This document shows positions 1-9,060 of a DNA stretch of 64,000 nucleotides, piece after piece. The translations under genes were made by a program, and so were the position numbers. Position 1 is the stretch's first letter; the number at the start of each line of letters is the position of its first letter. This DNA comes from Begonia masoniana (Eukaryota; Streptophyta; Magnoliopsida; Cucurbitales; Begoniaceae). The notes under the pieces are model-generated. The model did no database searches and was not told the origin of the DNA. It worked only from the letters and a program-made list of their open reading frames with translations. The DNA lies in contig CM039511.1 in NCBI GenBank assembly GCA_022432975.1, forward strand, positions 18,874,557-18,938,556. The letters run 5' to 3'.

Positions 1-1236
1 AGATGCTACAATTGTAACAAGGTCGGCCATATTAGCAGAGACTGCCCAGCTCCTAAGAATGGCCCTGCTATGGTTAAACCGCGGATATTCTCCATGATAG
101 AGTCGGGTGAGGAACAGCCCGCTGTTGTATCAGGTACTATATTGATCAACTCTATACCTGCTTTTACTTTAATAGATTCTGGTGCAACACATTCATTTAT
201 AGCATCTGCATTTGCTGTTAAGCTAGATGTACAACCTACGCCATCTGGACATATGTTTAATGTCACGTTACCCTCTGGTGAATGCATGCACTCTAGCCGA
301 GTGATGCTTAATAGTATGGTAATAGTGGGAAACAAGAATTTACCTGCTGATCTCATTATTATGGATATAATGGGATTTGATGTAATCCTAGGGATGGACT
401 GGTTGTTTAAGCACCACGCCACAATTGATTGTAGGACTGGAATAGTTAGCTTCCAACCCCCTGGTAATTTGAAACATACCTTTCAAGCTTCGAAGAAGAA
501 TAAGGAAATGTCTGTGATGACTTCTATTAACACTAGACTTTCCCCATGTGGAGAGTATTCGTGCTTTTTAGCTAGCGTTTTAGACACACAACTTGTAGGG
601 GAGGCAAATCCACAAAATGTCTTAGTTGTCCAAGACTTTCCTGAAGTATTCTTAGATGACCTTCCTGGTTTGCCACCAGATAGGGAAATTGAATTTGTTG
701 TAGATGTTTACCCCGGCGCTAAGCCTGTGTCTAAAAATCCATATAGATTAGTACCAACAGAACTTAAAGAATTAAAGAAGCAGTTGGAGGATCTGTTGGA
801 GAAAGGGTTCATACGCCCTAGCTTTTCACTATGGGGTGCACCTGTTCTTTTTGTCAAAAAGAAAGATGGATCGATGCGTATGTGCATTGATTATAGGGAA
901 TCAAATAAGTTAACTGTCAAGAACAAGTATCCATTACTGAGGATTGATGACCTATTTGACCAACTCCGTGGTGCACGAATTTTCTCTAAGATTGATTTGA
1001 GGTCAGGTTACTACCAACTGAAAGTCAAATCAGAAGATATTCCTAAAATAGCTTTTCGTACAAGATATGGACATTATGAGTTTTTGGTTATGTCCTTTGG
1101 GTTGACAAACGCACCAGCAGCCTTTATGAATCTTATGCATAGGGTGTTTCACGAGTATTTAGACAAGTTTGTTATTGTGTTTATAGATGACATTTTAATC
1201 TATTCACGTTCTAGTAAAGAACATGCAAACATTTGA
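1..1236 (+). pseudogene. Gypsy gag end, protease and RT fingers/palm (element 1)
   Basis: The frame is open from base 1, although the first ATG is at 70. Residues encoded at 4-45 form a CX2CX4HX4C zinc knuckle, the nucleic-acid binding motif at the gag C-terminus. The aspartic protease active site DSGA begins at 175 and the protease core ends around the ILGMDWL segment near 390-405. RT follows from about 690, with the catalytic FIDD motif (GAT GAC) at 1186-1191. The frame is lost at about 1228: residues expected after KEH are absent and a stop follows at 1234. The rest of RT continues in another frame, so a small deletion has broken the polyprotein. A G-to-E change is seen in the conserved region after IDYR. 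Inactive copy. Confidence 0.9.
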
Positions 1237-2075
1237 ACTTAGTGTTAGGGGTACTAAGGCAGCACCAACTCTATGCCAAGTTTTCCAAATGTGAGTTTTG
1301 GCTGGACAGAGTTCACTTCCTTGGTCATGTGATCTCTGGTGATGGAATATCTGTCGACCCAGCCAAGGTTCAAGCAGTCAAGGAGTGGCCCCAACCGAAG
1401 AATGCTGCAGATATTCGGAGTTTCCTTGAACTTGCTGGATATTACAGGAAGTTTATTGAAGGATTCTCAAAGATTGCATCACCCCTCACTCGGTTAACCA
1501 GGAAAAATATGAAGTATGTGTGGACTGAGGATTGTGAGCATAGTTTTCAGACCTTGAAACAGAAACTGATCAATGCTCCAATTTTAACCCTTCCTGTTGA
1601 TGATGGTAAATTTAGCATTTACTGTGATGCATCAAAGATTGGACTTGGCTGTGTCTTGATGCAAGAGGGAAAGGTAATAGCTTATGCCTCTAGACAGTTG
1701 AAAACACATGAGAAGAATTACCCTACACATGATCTAGAATTAGCTGCAGTGGTATTTGCACTTAAGATCTGGAGGTATTACTTGTATGGACAAACTTGTG
1801 AAATATTCTTGGACCATAAAAGTCTAAAATATATCTTCACACAGAAGGAATTAAACATGAGGCAACGTCAATGGTTGAAATTTGTAAAGGATTATGATTT
1901 TGAGATTAAATATCATCCCGACAAAACAAATGTTGTGGCAGATGCCTTGAGTAGAGTAACAACTTCAGTCTCAGCCTTGATTCTTGACGTAACATTAGCC
2001 TTAGAGTCTGAATTCCAAAGGTTTAATCTAGAAGCAGTGCATAGTGTGTCAGCCATGCTTACTGCAATATCTTAA
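1233..2075 (+). pseudogene. Gypsy RT thumb and RNase H (element 1)
   Basis: This continues the polyprotein after the frameshift near 1228. It begins in the RT connection ([22 protein letters not shown]) and runs through the [15 protein letters not shown] segment of RNase H. It includes the conserved [28 protein letters not shown] block and ends after the NVVADALSR motif that marks the RNase H to integrase linker. A stop at 2073-2075 and a frame change separate it from the integrase fragment. The RNase H acidic residues recognisable by position (YCDAS, DLELAA) are present, so the damage is in the reading frame rather than the active site. Confidence 0.9.
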
Positions 2076-2146
2076 GACCGACCATTCTTGAAAGAATAAA
2101 GGAATCCCAGATAAATGATGTAGAGTGCAACAAGTACAAGTTAAGC

Positions 2147-2458
2147 ATGGATTCTACGGAAAAATCAGATTTTAACTATTTTGCTGAAGGAATCCTTAAG
2201 TTTAGAAATAGATGGTTTGTTTCTGCCATTAAAGAACTTCGAGATGAAATTCTTTCCGAGGCACATTCTTCCAGATTCTCTGTTCACCCTGAAATTACAA
2301 AGATGTACAAGGATCTTAAACAGCATTATTGGTGGCCAGGTATGAAAAGGTGTGTGGCAGAGTTTGTAGGATCATGTTTGTGTTGTCAGCAGATTAAAGC
2401 TGAGCATCAGAGGCCTGCAGGAACATTACAACCCTTATCGAGTGTAGCCTTAGATTAG
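2147..2458 (+). pseudogene. Gypsy integrase HHCC zinc-binding domain, truncated (element 1)
   Basis: The 103-residue frame contains the integrase N-terminal zinc-binding domain: an H in AHSSRFSVHPE, a second H in the same stretch, then CLCC about 40 residues later. This is the HHCC arrangement of retrotransposon integrases. The usual KAEHQRPAG linker follows, but the sequence stops before the DDE catalytic core. The last residues are encoded by LTR-like sequence, so this is a deletion junction and not a natural end. It lies in a different frame from the RNase H part. Confidence 0.85.
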
Positions 2459-3096
2459 AAGAGTTATGAGAGATTTATTCGAGAGTTAAATTAGGTAGTG
2501 AAGTGTGAAATGGGAGAGAATGAAAGGTGGTGATTGGTTGGAAATGTAATGGTTGAAAATTTAAAAAGTTTGAAGAGTCAAAGTTTTACCAACCAATAGG
2601 GAATTAGCAATTGAATGAATTAAATTGGAAACGCTAGAGGTGTAATAAAAGATGAATCACGTTGGAATCCATGGAGTGAAAATGCGGTTGGTTTTATAAA
2701 ATTTAAAAAAAGTGAATGGTTGAAAATTTTGGTTTGAAAAGTCCAAGTTATATAAACCAATCAAATTGCATGGAAAATGTGTGGTTTTCTTTATTGGTTC
2801 ACGTTGATATTCAAGGGAGAAAGAGGGGGTTTTGAGTGTAATTTTAGAAAACTTTGTGGAGGGAAAAGAAAAGTAAGAAAAGATGACTTTTATAAAAAGG
2901 TTAATTAAGTGTTAAAAATGGTAAAAATCCTATTCTTCCTCCTTTCTTCTTCGTGAAAGACCAGCGGCCATTAGTGGCTTCCTCCCTCTCCTTTTCGAGT
3001 CGATAATTTTACGAAAATGATTTTAAACGTCGTTTTAGACGTATGATTGGTTAGCAAAGTAGCGCACCGAGCCTGGGCGGGTTCGAGGGCGTTACA
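2440..3096 (+). repeat. Internally deleted LTR remnant (element 1)
   Basis: The sequence resembles the U3/leader part of the LTR at 3582-6006: gagagatt-type start, a repeated theme of group-specific tttgaaaagtcaa blocks, and a pyrimidine-rich stretch at about 2930-2995. It then jumps near 2996 to the family LTR terminus (ttagcaaagt, gcgcaccgagcc, gcgttaca ending at 3096). The middle of the LTR, including the structured intron region seen in the complete copies, is missing. Boundaries inside the remnant are approximate. Confidence 0.65.
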
Positions 3097-3576
3097 TAGC
3101 CTTTAGTGAATTTATAACAATGCTTGAACTCAGAAACTCAACACCTTTGTACTCTAAATATAAATTTTCATTAAAGTATCTATTCATAAGATCTCAAGCT
3201 CGTTCATTACCTAGCAAAATCCTCGTACAATCTTTTAAGAATTTTGATTTGCATCGTGGATCAAATAAAAATGCTACAAAGACAAAAGAATTGATCTTGT
3301 CAAAACTTCTGCAATACTTGTTAAACTTGTTCAGCATTCCAAGAGTCATTTTTCTTAATAACACATTATCACCCTTTGCATACCTTTGAATAATCATGTT
3401 CACCTCACATACTTTACTAAGATACAAATTTGAGGTAATATGCAATGAAGCGGAAACTTTGATAGTTGTGTCCTAAAACAAGTTCAAAAACTTCCCAAAT
3501 TCTCGAATGTTAGCCTAATCTTTGTTTGTAGGATGCCCTTTCTCTCCCATGTCCAATACGAAATTCCTATCACATT
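3097..3576 (-). pseudogene. hAT transposase C-terminal part (RICESLEEPER-like relic)
   Basis: The longest minus-strand frame (3194-3445) encodes TSNLYLSKVCEV, KMTLGMLNKFNKY and VAFLFDPRCKSKFL. These match the conserved block of plant hAT transposases in which TSN..., a KY segment and LDPRYK precede the C-terminal dimerisation region. The dimerisation domain itself is not recognisable, and the left side abuts the LTR end at 3096. The N-terminal part of the same gene is at 12725-13764, on the other side of the chromovirus inserted here. Stops and frameshifts make it a pseudogene. Confidence 0.75.
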
Positions 3577-3581
3577 CTTCT
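3577..3581. repeat. Target-site duplication cttct, left
   Basis: The 5-bp cttct directly precedes the TG of the 5' LTR. An identical cttct follows the CA of the 3' LTR at 12720-12724. A 5-bp duplication is normal for gypsy integrase, and it defines the element ends exactly. Confidence 0.95.
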
Positions 3582-3951
3582 TGTAACACCTCAAATTTTC
3601 CCAGAACGTGTATAACCCGAGTCTAGGTCAATCTTGAGAGATTAATTATTCAAGATTGGTGTACATTGAAGGGTATTAGAAGTGAAAGGAGTCGTGGAGA
3701 GAGTTTGTCAAGTCAAACCAACTTGTGATTGGTGGAGAACTTTGGTTTGAAAAGTCAAATGCAACTAATCAATCAAAATGTAGTAAATTGAAAGGAAGAA
3801 GTGGAGAGTTTTAGATGAATCGTTGGCTGCTAAGTGGTGGGGGAAAAGTGAGGGATTATTTGGTAATTTTACATGGTAATTAATTAAAAAAAGAAGAAGA
3901 AAAGTTAGGTTTGAAAAGAAGACAAAGTGGTCTTCTTCTCCACTCCATCGA

Positions 3952-3977
3952 CTCTCTCTCTCTCTCTCTCTCTCTCC
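3952..3977 (+). repeat. (CT)n tract near presumed transcription start
   Basis: A nearly pure TC dinucleotide run lies in a pyrimidine-rich 3930-3990 stretch, upstream of the first candidate splice donor (4038). Pyrimidine patches are common around plant transcription starts. The minus-strand element D has an equivalent tract (GA on the plus strand at 20008-20065). Start-site function is inferred from position only. Confidence 0.6.
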
Positions 3978-4037
3978 CTTTCCTCCATAACCGACGATTT
4001 CCCTCCTTAGTTCTTCATTTTCTCAAGGCAATCCAAG

Positions 4038-4569
4038 GTAATTTCTCATGGGTTTTAGTTTATGTACTATGGGATGAAGCTTAAACGAGTTTTTAGGGTG
4101 TTTTAGAAGGTTTTGGTGAGGGTTTGAAAACCCTAAAAGGAGGAGTCCGAAAATTGAGTTCTCCTTGGGAGTTTTCTTCCTCTTTTGATTAATTAAGCCT
4201 TAGATATGTTAGTTTAGGTTGTTGGAGTGATTAGATTATGGATTGGAAATTATTTATACAAAACCGGGTTTTATGCAAAAAGGACGCCGATTCTGTTGGG
4301 GGATTTTCGGACTAGCCAAGTGTTTTGTTTGGTCAATTTAAGCATATCAATGGATAGTAGACGTGTAGAGGTTTCCAAATTGGGGTGGCACGTCGAAATC
4401 CGTTGAGAAACGAGGGAGTTATGATCGTTTGAAGTTTGACGGTCAAATTGGGGTAAAAATCGGGTTTAGTGTTTTGTGAGAGGAATGTGTTTTAAGTATT
4501 GTTAGTTTTAGTTAGAAAATTTCCTTGGACAGTATTGGTAACTTATTAAGCTAAGTTCCGTTATTTTAG
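4038..4569 (+). other. Candidate leader intron 1 in 5' LTR
   Basis: The donor AAG|GTAATT is at 4037/4038 and the acceptor TTATTTTAG|GT at 4569/4570. The same arrangement (good donor, U-rich acceptor, then a mini-exon of 45-56 nt) recurs in family A and the minus-strand Tekay LTR; family B shares the acceptor and mini-exon. It is inferred from splice-site consensus and cross-family position; no transcript evidence is available. Confidence 0.5.
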
Positions 4570-4623
4570 GTCGTCAAACGAGTGAATTTACTGGTAGAAA
4601 GCAGGTGGAAGCCGAGCAATCAG

Positions 4624-5293
4624 GTAAGTAGTGGGTAATGTTCTTTCGCCTTCGGACCTACACCATAGAACAATAGGTTTTATTTGTTATTGCTTTTCTT
4701 CGTGTAGTGTTATGTTATCGTTGTGCTTGGTGTGTTGTGGCATTGCATTTCTTGAAGCATGCATCATGATGTAAAGCACGTTAGATACGCATAACTGCAT
4801 GGTTGTCGTCGTGTGTTGTCGTTGTGAGGGTTAACGATAGTTGGTCAATGTGTAAGGCACTTCGGTGGGGGCAATGTGTAAGGCACTTCGGTGCGGGCAA
4901 TGTGTAAGGCACTTCGGTGCGGGCAATGTGTAAGGCACCTCGGTGCGGGCAATGTGTAAGGCACCTCGGTGCGGGCAATGTGTAAGGCACTTCGGTGCCG
5001 GCAAAGAGTAAGGCACTTCGATGCGGGCAATGAGTAAGACATCCTTTCGGGTGCGGGCAACTAGTATTGTTTGGTCGGTTTGTTGAGTTGCATGGGGATG
5101 TTGTGTGATAGTCGGTTAAAGACTAAGGCATCTTTCGATGCAGTGTTAGGGTTGTGTTGCGTTGTCGTGTTGAGTGGTGTTGTATTGTTGTGTTAGAGTC
5201 GGGTGTGGGTGTGTGCGCATTGTGCTTGTTTATATTTGTTATCCCTACTTGCTAAGCGTAAGCTTACGTATGTGTGTGTGTTCTGTGGTGTAG
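4624..5293 (+). other. Candidate structured leader intron 2 in 5' LTR
   Basis: The donor CAG|GTAAGT is at 4623/4624 and the acceptor GGTGTAG|GTGA at 5293/5294. The 54-nt mini-exon before it is 4570-4623. Arm P1-5' (CCTACACCATAGAAC, 4657-4671) is fully complementary, with one G-U wobble, to P1-3' (GTTCTGTGGTGTAGG, 5280-5294), which covers the acceptor. A second palindrome (CGTAAGCTTACG, 5257-5268) lies 11 nt before P1-3'. The loop holds the hairpin minisatellite. The intron call is an inference; the complementarity is direct. Confidence 0.55.
4846..5060 (+). repeat. 25-26-bp hairpin minisatellite
   Basis: About eight tandem units of caatgtgtaaggcacttcgg type are present. Each unit contains GCAC-TTCG-GTGC, which in RNA is a stem closed by a C(UUCG)G tetraloop. 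Variants such as GCACCTCGGTGC keep the stem. The last units change to GCATCC-TTTC-GGGTGC, keeping pairing with different bases, and an isolated GCATC-TTTC-GATGC follows at about 5129-5141. The array sits inside candidate intron 2. Short frames over this array only reflect its periodicity. Confidence 0.9.
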
Positions 5294-6010
5294 GTGACGG
5301 AGTATTTTCTGGTGAGCTTGATACTGAGGATCAGGACTAGGGGCAGTCGGGGATCCATGGAGCTCGCCGGTGCAGGCCATTGTCGGGGTGCTTCGACCTG
5401 GTTCTCAGGATGTATAGTTTTTGGTTTGAGGATAAAATATTTTGTGTCGGTATGTTGGATTTGCTGAATATTGACTTGGTGTGAATTGGGTTTTATTGTG
5501 TATGTTTTTCAGGTTTTCGGGTTTAGAAACTTTTAGCCGTTATATTGTCTGTTTTTGTTAAAATGGTTATACTGTCGGGTTCCCGTTCTCTATTTTTCTT
5601 AATTACCGTTTTAAGTCGATTTTCTAAGATTTTTACGGAATTTGAAGATTCGAGTGTTGGGGAGGTATAGTTAAAGTTTCGTGATTTTTAGAGATGTTCG
5701 CGATCGGTCGCGGTCGGGGCGCGCAGGCGCTCGCGTGCAGCGCGCGGCGCCCAGCGGCCCTTTGAGGCCAAAATTTGTTTTTTTTTTCAAATTTTTCCCA
5801 ACTTCTACAACTTCTACAATGTTTTGACCCGATGTTTTCCGACGTATTTTGAACGTATTTTGGGACCGTTTTTCAATAAATTTCGAGGGTTCGGAAAACC
5901 CGAAAACGAGTCGAAAAATTTAAAAAAATTATTTTACACGTCGTTTTAATCGCGGGGTTAGTTAGCAAAGTGACGCACCGAGCCGGGGTGGGTTCGGGGC
6001 GTTACAAAGA

Positions 6011-6022
6011 TGGTATCAGAGC
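6011..6022 (+). promoter_or_regulatory. Primer-binding site, initiator Met tRNA (element 2)
   Basis: TGGTATCAGAGC lies four bases after the 5' LTR end. It is complementary to the 3' end of plant initiator tRNA-Met and is where minus-strand DNA synthesis starts. Confidence 0.95.
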
Positions 6023-6166
6023 TTTATAGGTCGAGTCGTTCAAAGAATTACCTGACAATTCCGGCCGTCCTGCAATGTGCTTCACCGACTGTAAGTATTT
6101 TGCTCCTTTAATTAGTTTATATCTGAGTTGGATTGTTTTAAACTTTGTCCACAGGATTAAGTTAAG

Positions 6167-7180
6167 ATGGATAACCCTAGACGACCTGGGAGACCTAGGA
6201 ACGAACCCGAACCACTTAGAAACCCACTCGAGGAATCTGTTAAGCAACTTACGGACTTAGTTACCAGACAAGCTGAACTGGTTGGAACTTTGATTGGTCA
6301 CGGAGGACCAGGGATGGCTGGAGCTGGTACAACTGGAGATAGGTTTAGGAGGCTGAATCCTCCAGCATTCGAAGGACGGTTGACAGATCCCACAGCGGCA
6401 GACAGGTGGATCCACACTATCGAGAATATGTTTAAAGTTGCCAATGTTGAGGAAGCAAACAAAGTGAAATGTGCCACCTTCCATTTGATCAACAATGCCC
6501 AGAGTTGGTGGGAAATGATAGAGACGACTCTGGGTCACCAAGCCTTAACTTGGTCAAAGACTTGTTCTTCGACAAATATTATAACCAGACGGCCCAAGCT
6601 ACAAAGAGGATGGAATTTATGGCACTGAAGCAGACTGGGTCAGTGGGAGATTATATTCAACGATTTGAGCTGTTATCTAGGTTTGCCAGCCACATGATCA
6701 GCCGAGAGGAAGATAAGATTTTTCGGTTTGTGCAGGGTCTGAAGCCCGAGATATACATGCTAGTAAAGACTTTTGGGATTTCTAGAAGTTCATTTAATGA
6801 GGTAGTAGCGAAGGCATTGGAAGTTGAGGAAGCTGCTGAGAATCCGAAAAGAATGTTTAAAGAAATTACAGCTCAGTTTAACAGAGGTGGATCTTCTTCG
6901 CAGCAACAGGGGACTAAACGACCGGGAGGGAATATAAATGATCAACAAGGAGGCAAGAAGTCACAACAGCAGCAGAGGAAAGGATTCAGACAGTGTCCTA
7001 AATCTTTGAGGTCCCATCCTGTTGAATGTGGGCAATACGTTGGTAAATGCTACAATTGTCTAGAAGTAGGTCATATGTCCCGTGATTGTCCAAAGCCGAA
7101 GGTCCTCCGATGCTTTACATGCAACCAGACGGGTCACGTATCCAAGGATTGCCCTACTTCGAAGCCAGGCCCAACTAAAG
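6167..7180 (+). pseudogene. gag (capsid and nucleocapsid) of element 2, frameshifted
   Basis: Translation starts at the ATG at 6167 (MDNPRRPGRPRNEPEP...), 145 bp after the primer site. The first 127 or so residues include the FEGRLTDPTAADRWIHTIENMF segment of the retrotransposon gag domain. A frameshift near 6550, in the TWS... stretch, moves the rest into the frame that continues to 8115 ([31 protein letters not shown]). Two CX2CX4HX4C zinc knuckles follow at 7048-7089 and 7111-7152. Gag packages the element RNA in cytoplasmic particles. The first ATG of the second frame (6469) is internal and not a real start. Confidence 0.9.
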
Positions 7181-9060
7181 CTACTCCAAGAATTTTTGCC
7201 ATGATTGAGCCCGAAGGAGAGGATCGAGCTGCAGTCATCTCAGGTACAATAATTGTTAATTCAGTGCCAGCATTTACATTGATAGATTCAGGGGCATCCC
7301 ATTCCTTCGTAGCTACAACTTTTGTGGTGAAATTAAATTTAGATGTGAAGCCTGCCGAGTGCCCATTCCGTGTGAGTTTACCATCTGGTGAGCAGTTACA
7401 CTCAGAACAGGTGGTACAGAATGGGTTGATAGCAGTTGGAAAGAAACAATTACCAGCTACGTTGATTGTAATAGGAATGACCGGGTATGATGTGATACTC
7501 GGTATGGATTGGCTGTTTCGACACCATGCTACCATTGACTGCCGAGCAGGAACAGTTGATTTTTATCCTTACGATGGTGAGAAGCTTTCACTGCAATCAT
7601 TGAAGCATGTGCAGAAGCTCTCAGTTATGGCATCGATGGAGACTCGGGAGTCCGTTACGGGTGAGTTTGTTTGTTTTCTGGCAGCTATAGTAGATTTTCA
7701 TGCTTTGGTAGAAGTCAAACCTCAGGATATAGTTGTTGTTCGTGATTTTCTCGAGGTGTTTATGGATGATTTGCCTGGTCTACCTCCGGACCAGGAAATC
7801 GAGTTTGTAATTGATACTTATCCTGGAGCTGAGCCTGTTTCGAAGAATCCCTACAGGTTAGCTCCTCCAGAGTTAAAGGAATTAAAGAAGCAGTTGGAGG
7901 AACTGGTTGACAAGGGCTTTATACGCCCTAGTTTCTCGCCCTGGGGAGCGCCCGTGTTGTTTGTTAAGAAGAAAGACGGGTTGCTTCGTATGTGTATCGA
8001 CTACCGGGAGTTAAACAAGCTGACGGTGAAGAATAAGTATCCGTTGCCGAGGATTGACGATTTATTTGATCAGTTGCAAGGAGCTCGTATATTTTCTAAG
8101 ATCGATCTGAGATGAGGGTACTACCAATTGAAGGTCAGATCGCAGGATATTCCAAAGACGGCTTTCAGGTCTCGGTATGGACATTACGAGTTTTTGGTGA
8201 TGTCGTTTGGATTGACGAATGCTCCAACTGCATTCATGGATCAAATGAATCGAGTATTTCAAGAATATCTTGATAAATTTGTGATTGTATTCATTGATGA
8301 CATTTTGGTTTATTTCCGTGATGAAGAAGAGCATAAGGAGCATTTGAGGATTGTTTTGGAAATCCTGAAGCGGCATCAGTTATATGCCAAATTTTCAAAA
8401 TGCGAATTTTGGTTGACTGAGGTGCATTTTCTTGGCCATGTGATTAGCAGTGGTGGAATCTCGGTGGATCCAGCCAAGATTCAGTCGATCAATGATTGGC
8501 CTCCGCCGAAGAATGTTAGCGAGATTCAGAGTTTTCTAGGATTGGCTGGCTATTACAGGAAGTTTATTGAAGGGTTTTCGAAGATAGCAGCACCTATGAC
8601 TCGCTTGACTAGAAAGGATGTTAAGTATGAATGGTCTGAAGATTGTGAGCTGAGTTTTCAGATGCTGAAGCAGAGATTGATGACAGCTCCTATTCTGACT
8701 TTGCCTATGGCTGAGGAGAAATTTTGTGTTTATTGCGATGCCTCTTGGATTGGGTTGGGTTGTGTGCTAATGCAGAAAGACAAAGTAATTGCCTATGCTT
8801 CTAGGCAACTGAAGCCTTATAAGAAGAACTATCCGACTCATGACTTGGAATTAGCAGCAGTGGTATTTGCTTTAAAGATCTGAAGGCATTATTTGTATGG
8901 TCAGCAGTGCGAGGTATATTCAGATCATAAAAGTCTGAAGTATATCTTCACTCAGAAGAAGTTGAATATGAGGCAGCGGTGATGGTTAGAGTTCGTAAAG
9001 GACTATGATTTGGAAATTAAATATCATCTCGGTAAAGCTAATGTGGTAGCAGATGCTTTA
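7181..9060 (+). pseudogene. Protease, reverse transcriptase and RNase H of element 2
   Basis: The aspartic protease DSGA motif is at 7285-7296, followed by the [18 protein letters not shown] block at about 7490-7545. RT starts near 7780 ([16 protein letters not shown]) and carries the catalytic FIDD at 8290-8301, intact. RNase H runs from the [12 protein letters not shown] segment to VADALSR at about 9060. Three in-frame stops interrupt it: 8113-8115 (in place of S in RSGYYQLK), 8881-8883 (in place of W in KIWR) and 8980-8982 (after MRQR). The two RT/RNase H W or S codon changes are single-base. No frameshift occurs in this interval, so loss of function here is by point mutation only. Confidence 0.92.

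Larger units (their letters stand above)
1..3096 (+). mobile_element. Truncated Tekay-like Ty3/gypsy chromovirus (element 1)
   Basis: The window opens inside a gypsy polyprotein in the order zinc knuckle, aspartic protease, reverse transcriptase, RNase H, start of integrase, which is the Ty3/gypsy order. Protein similarity to the complete element at 3582-12719 is high throughout. The integrase catalytic core and C-terminus are missing. At about 2440 the coding sequence passes directly into LTR-like DNA, which ends at 3096 in the family terminus (gcgttaca). The 5' part lies outside the window. Clade assignment rests on similarity to the complete element, which carries a chromodomain. Confidence 0.85.
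3582..6006 (+). repeat. 5' LTR of element 2 (2425 bp)
   Basis: It starts with tgtaacacc and ends with cgttaca, and is matched over its whole length by the 3' LTR at 10667-12719 except for two deletions. It includes a CT microsatellite, two candidate leader introns, a 25-26-bp hairpin minisatellite and a GC-rich block near 5700-5760. Compared with the other LTR it lacks roughly 130-140 bp after gatgttcg (about 5700). It keeps about 510 bp (3763-4275) that the 3' LTR has lost. Confidence 0.95.

Noticed and set aside
4781..5060. Three overlapping minus-strand frames with LPAPKCLTHCPHRSALHIA-type repeats
   Set aside because: They are shadows of the 25-26-bp hairpin minisatellite in three frames, not proteins.
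6011..6022. tRNA gene fragments at TGGTATCAGAGC sites (also 16556, 17001, 27709)
   Set aside because: Only the 12-base primer complement is present next to LTR ends; no tRNA cloverleaf can be formed.
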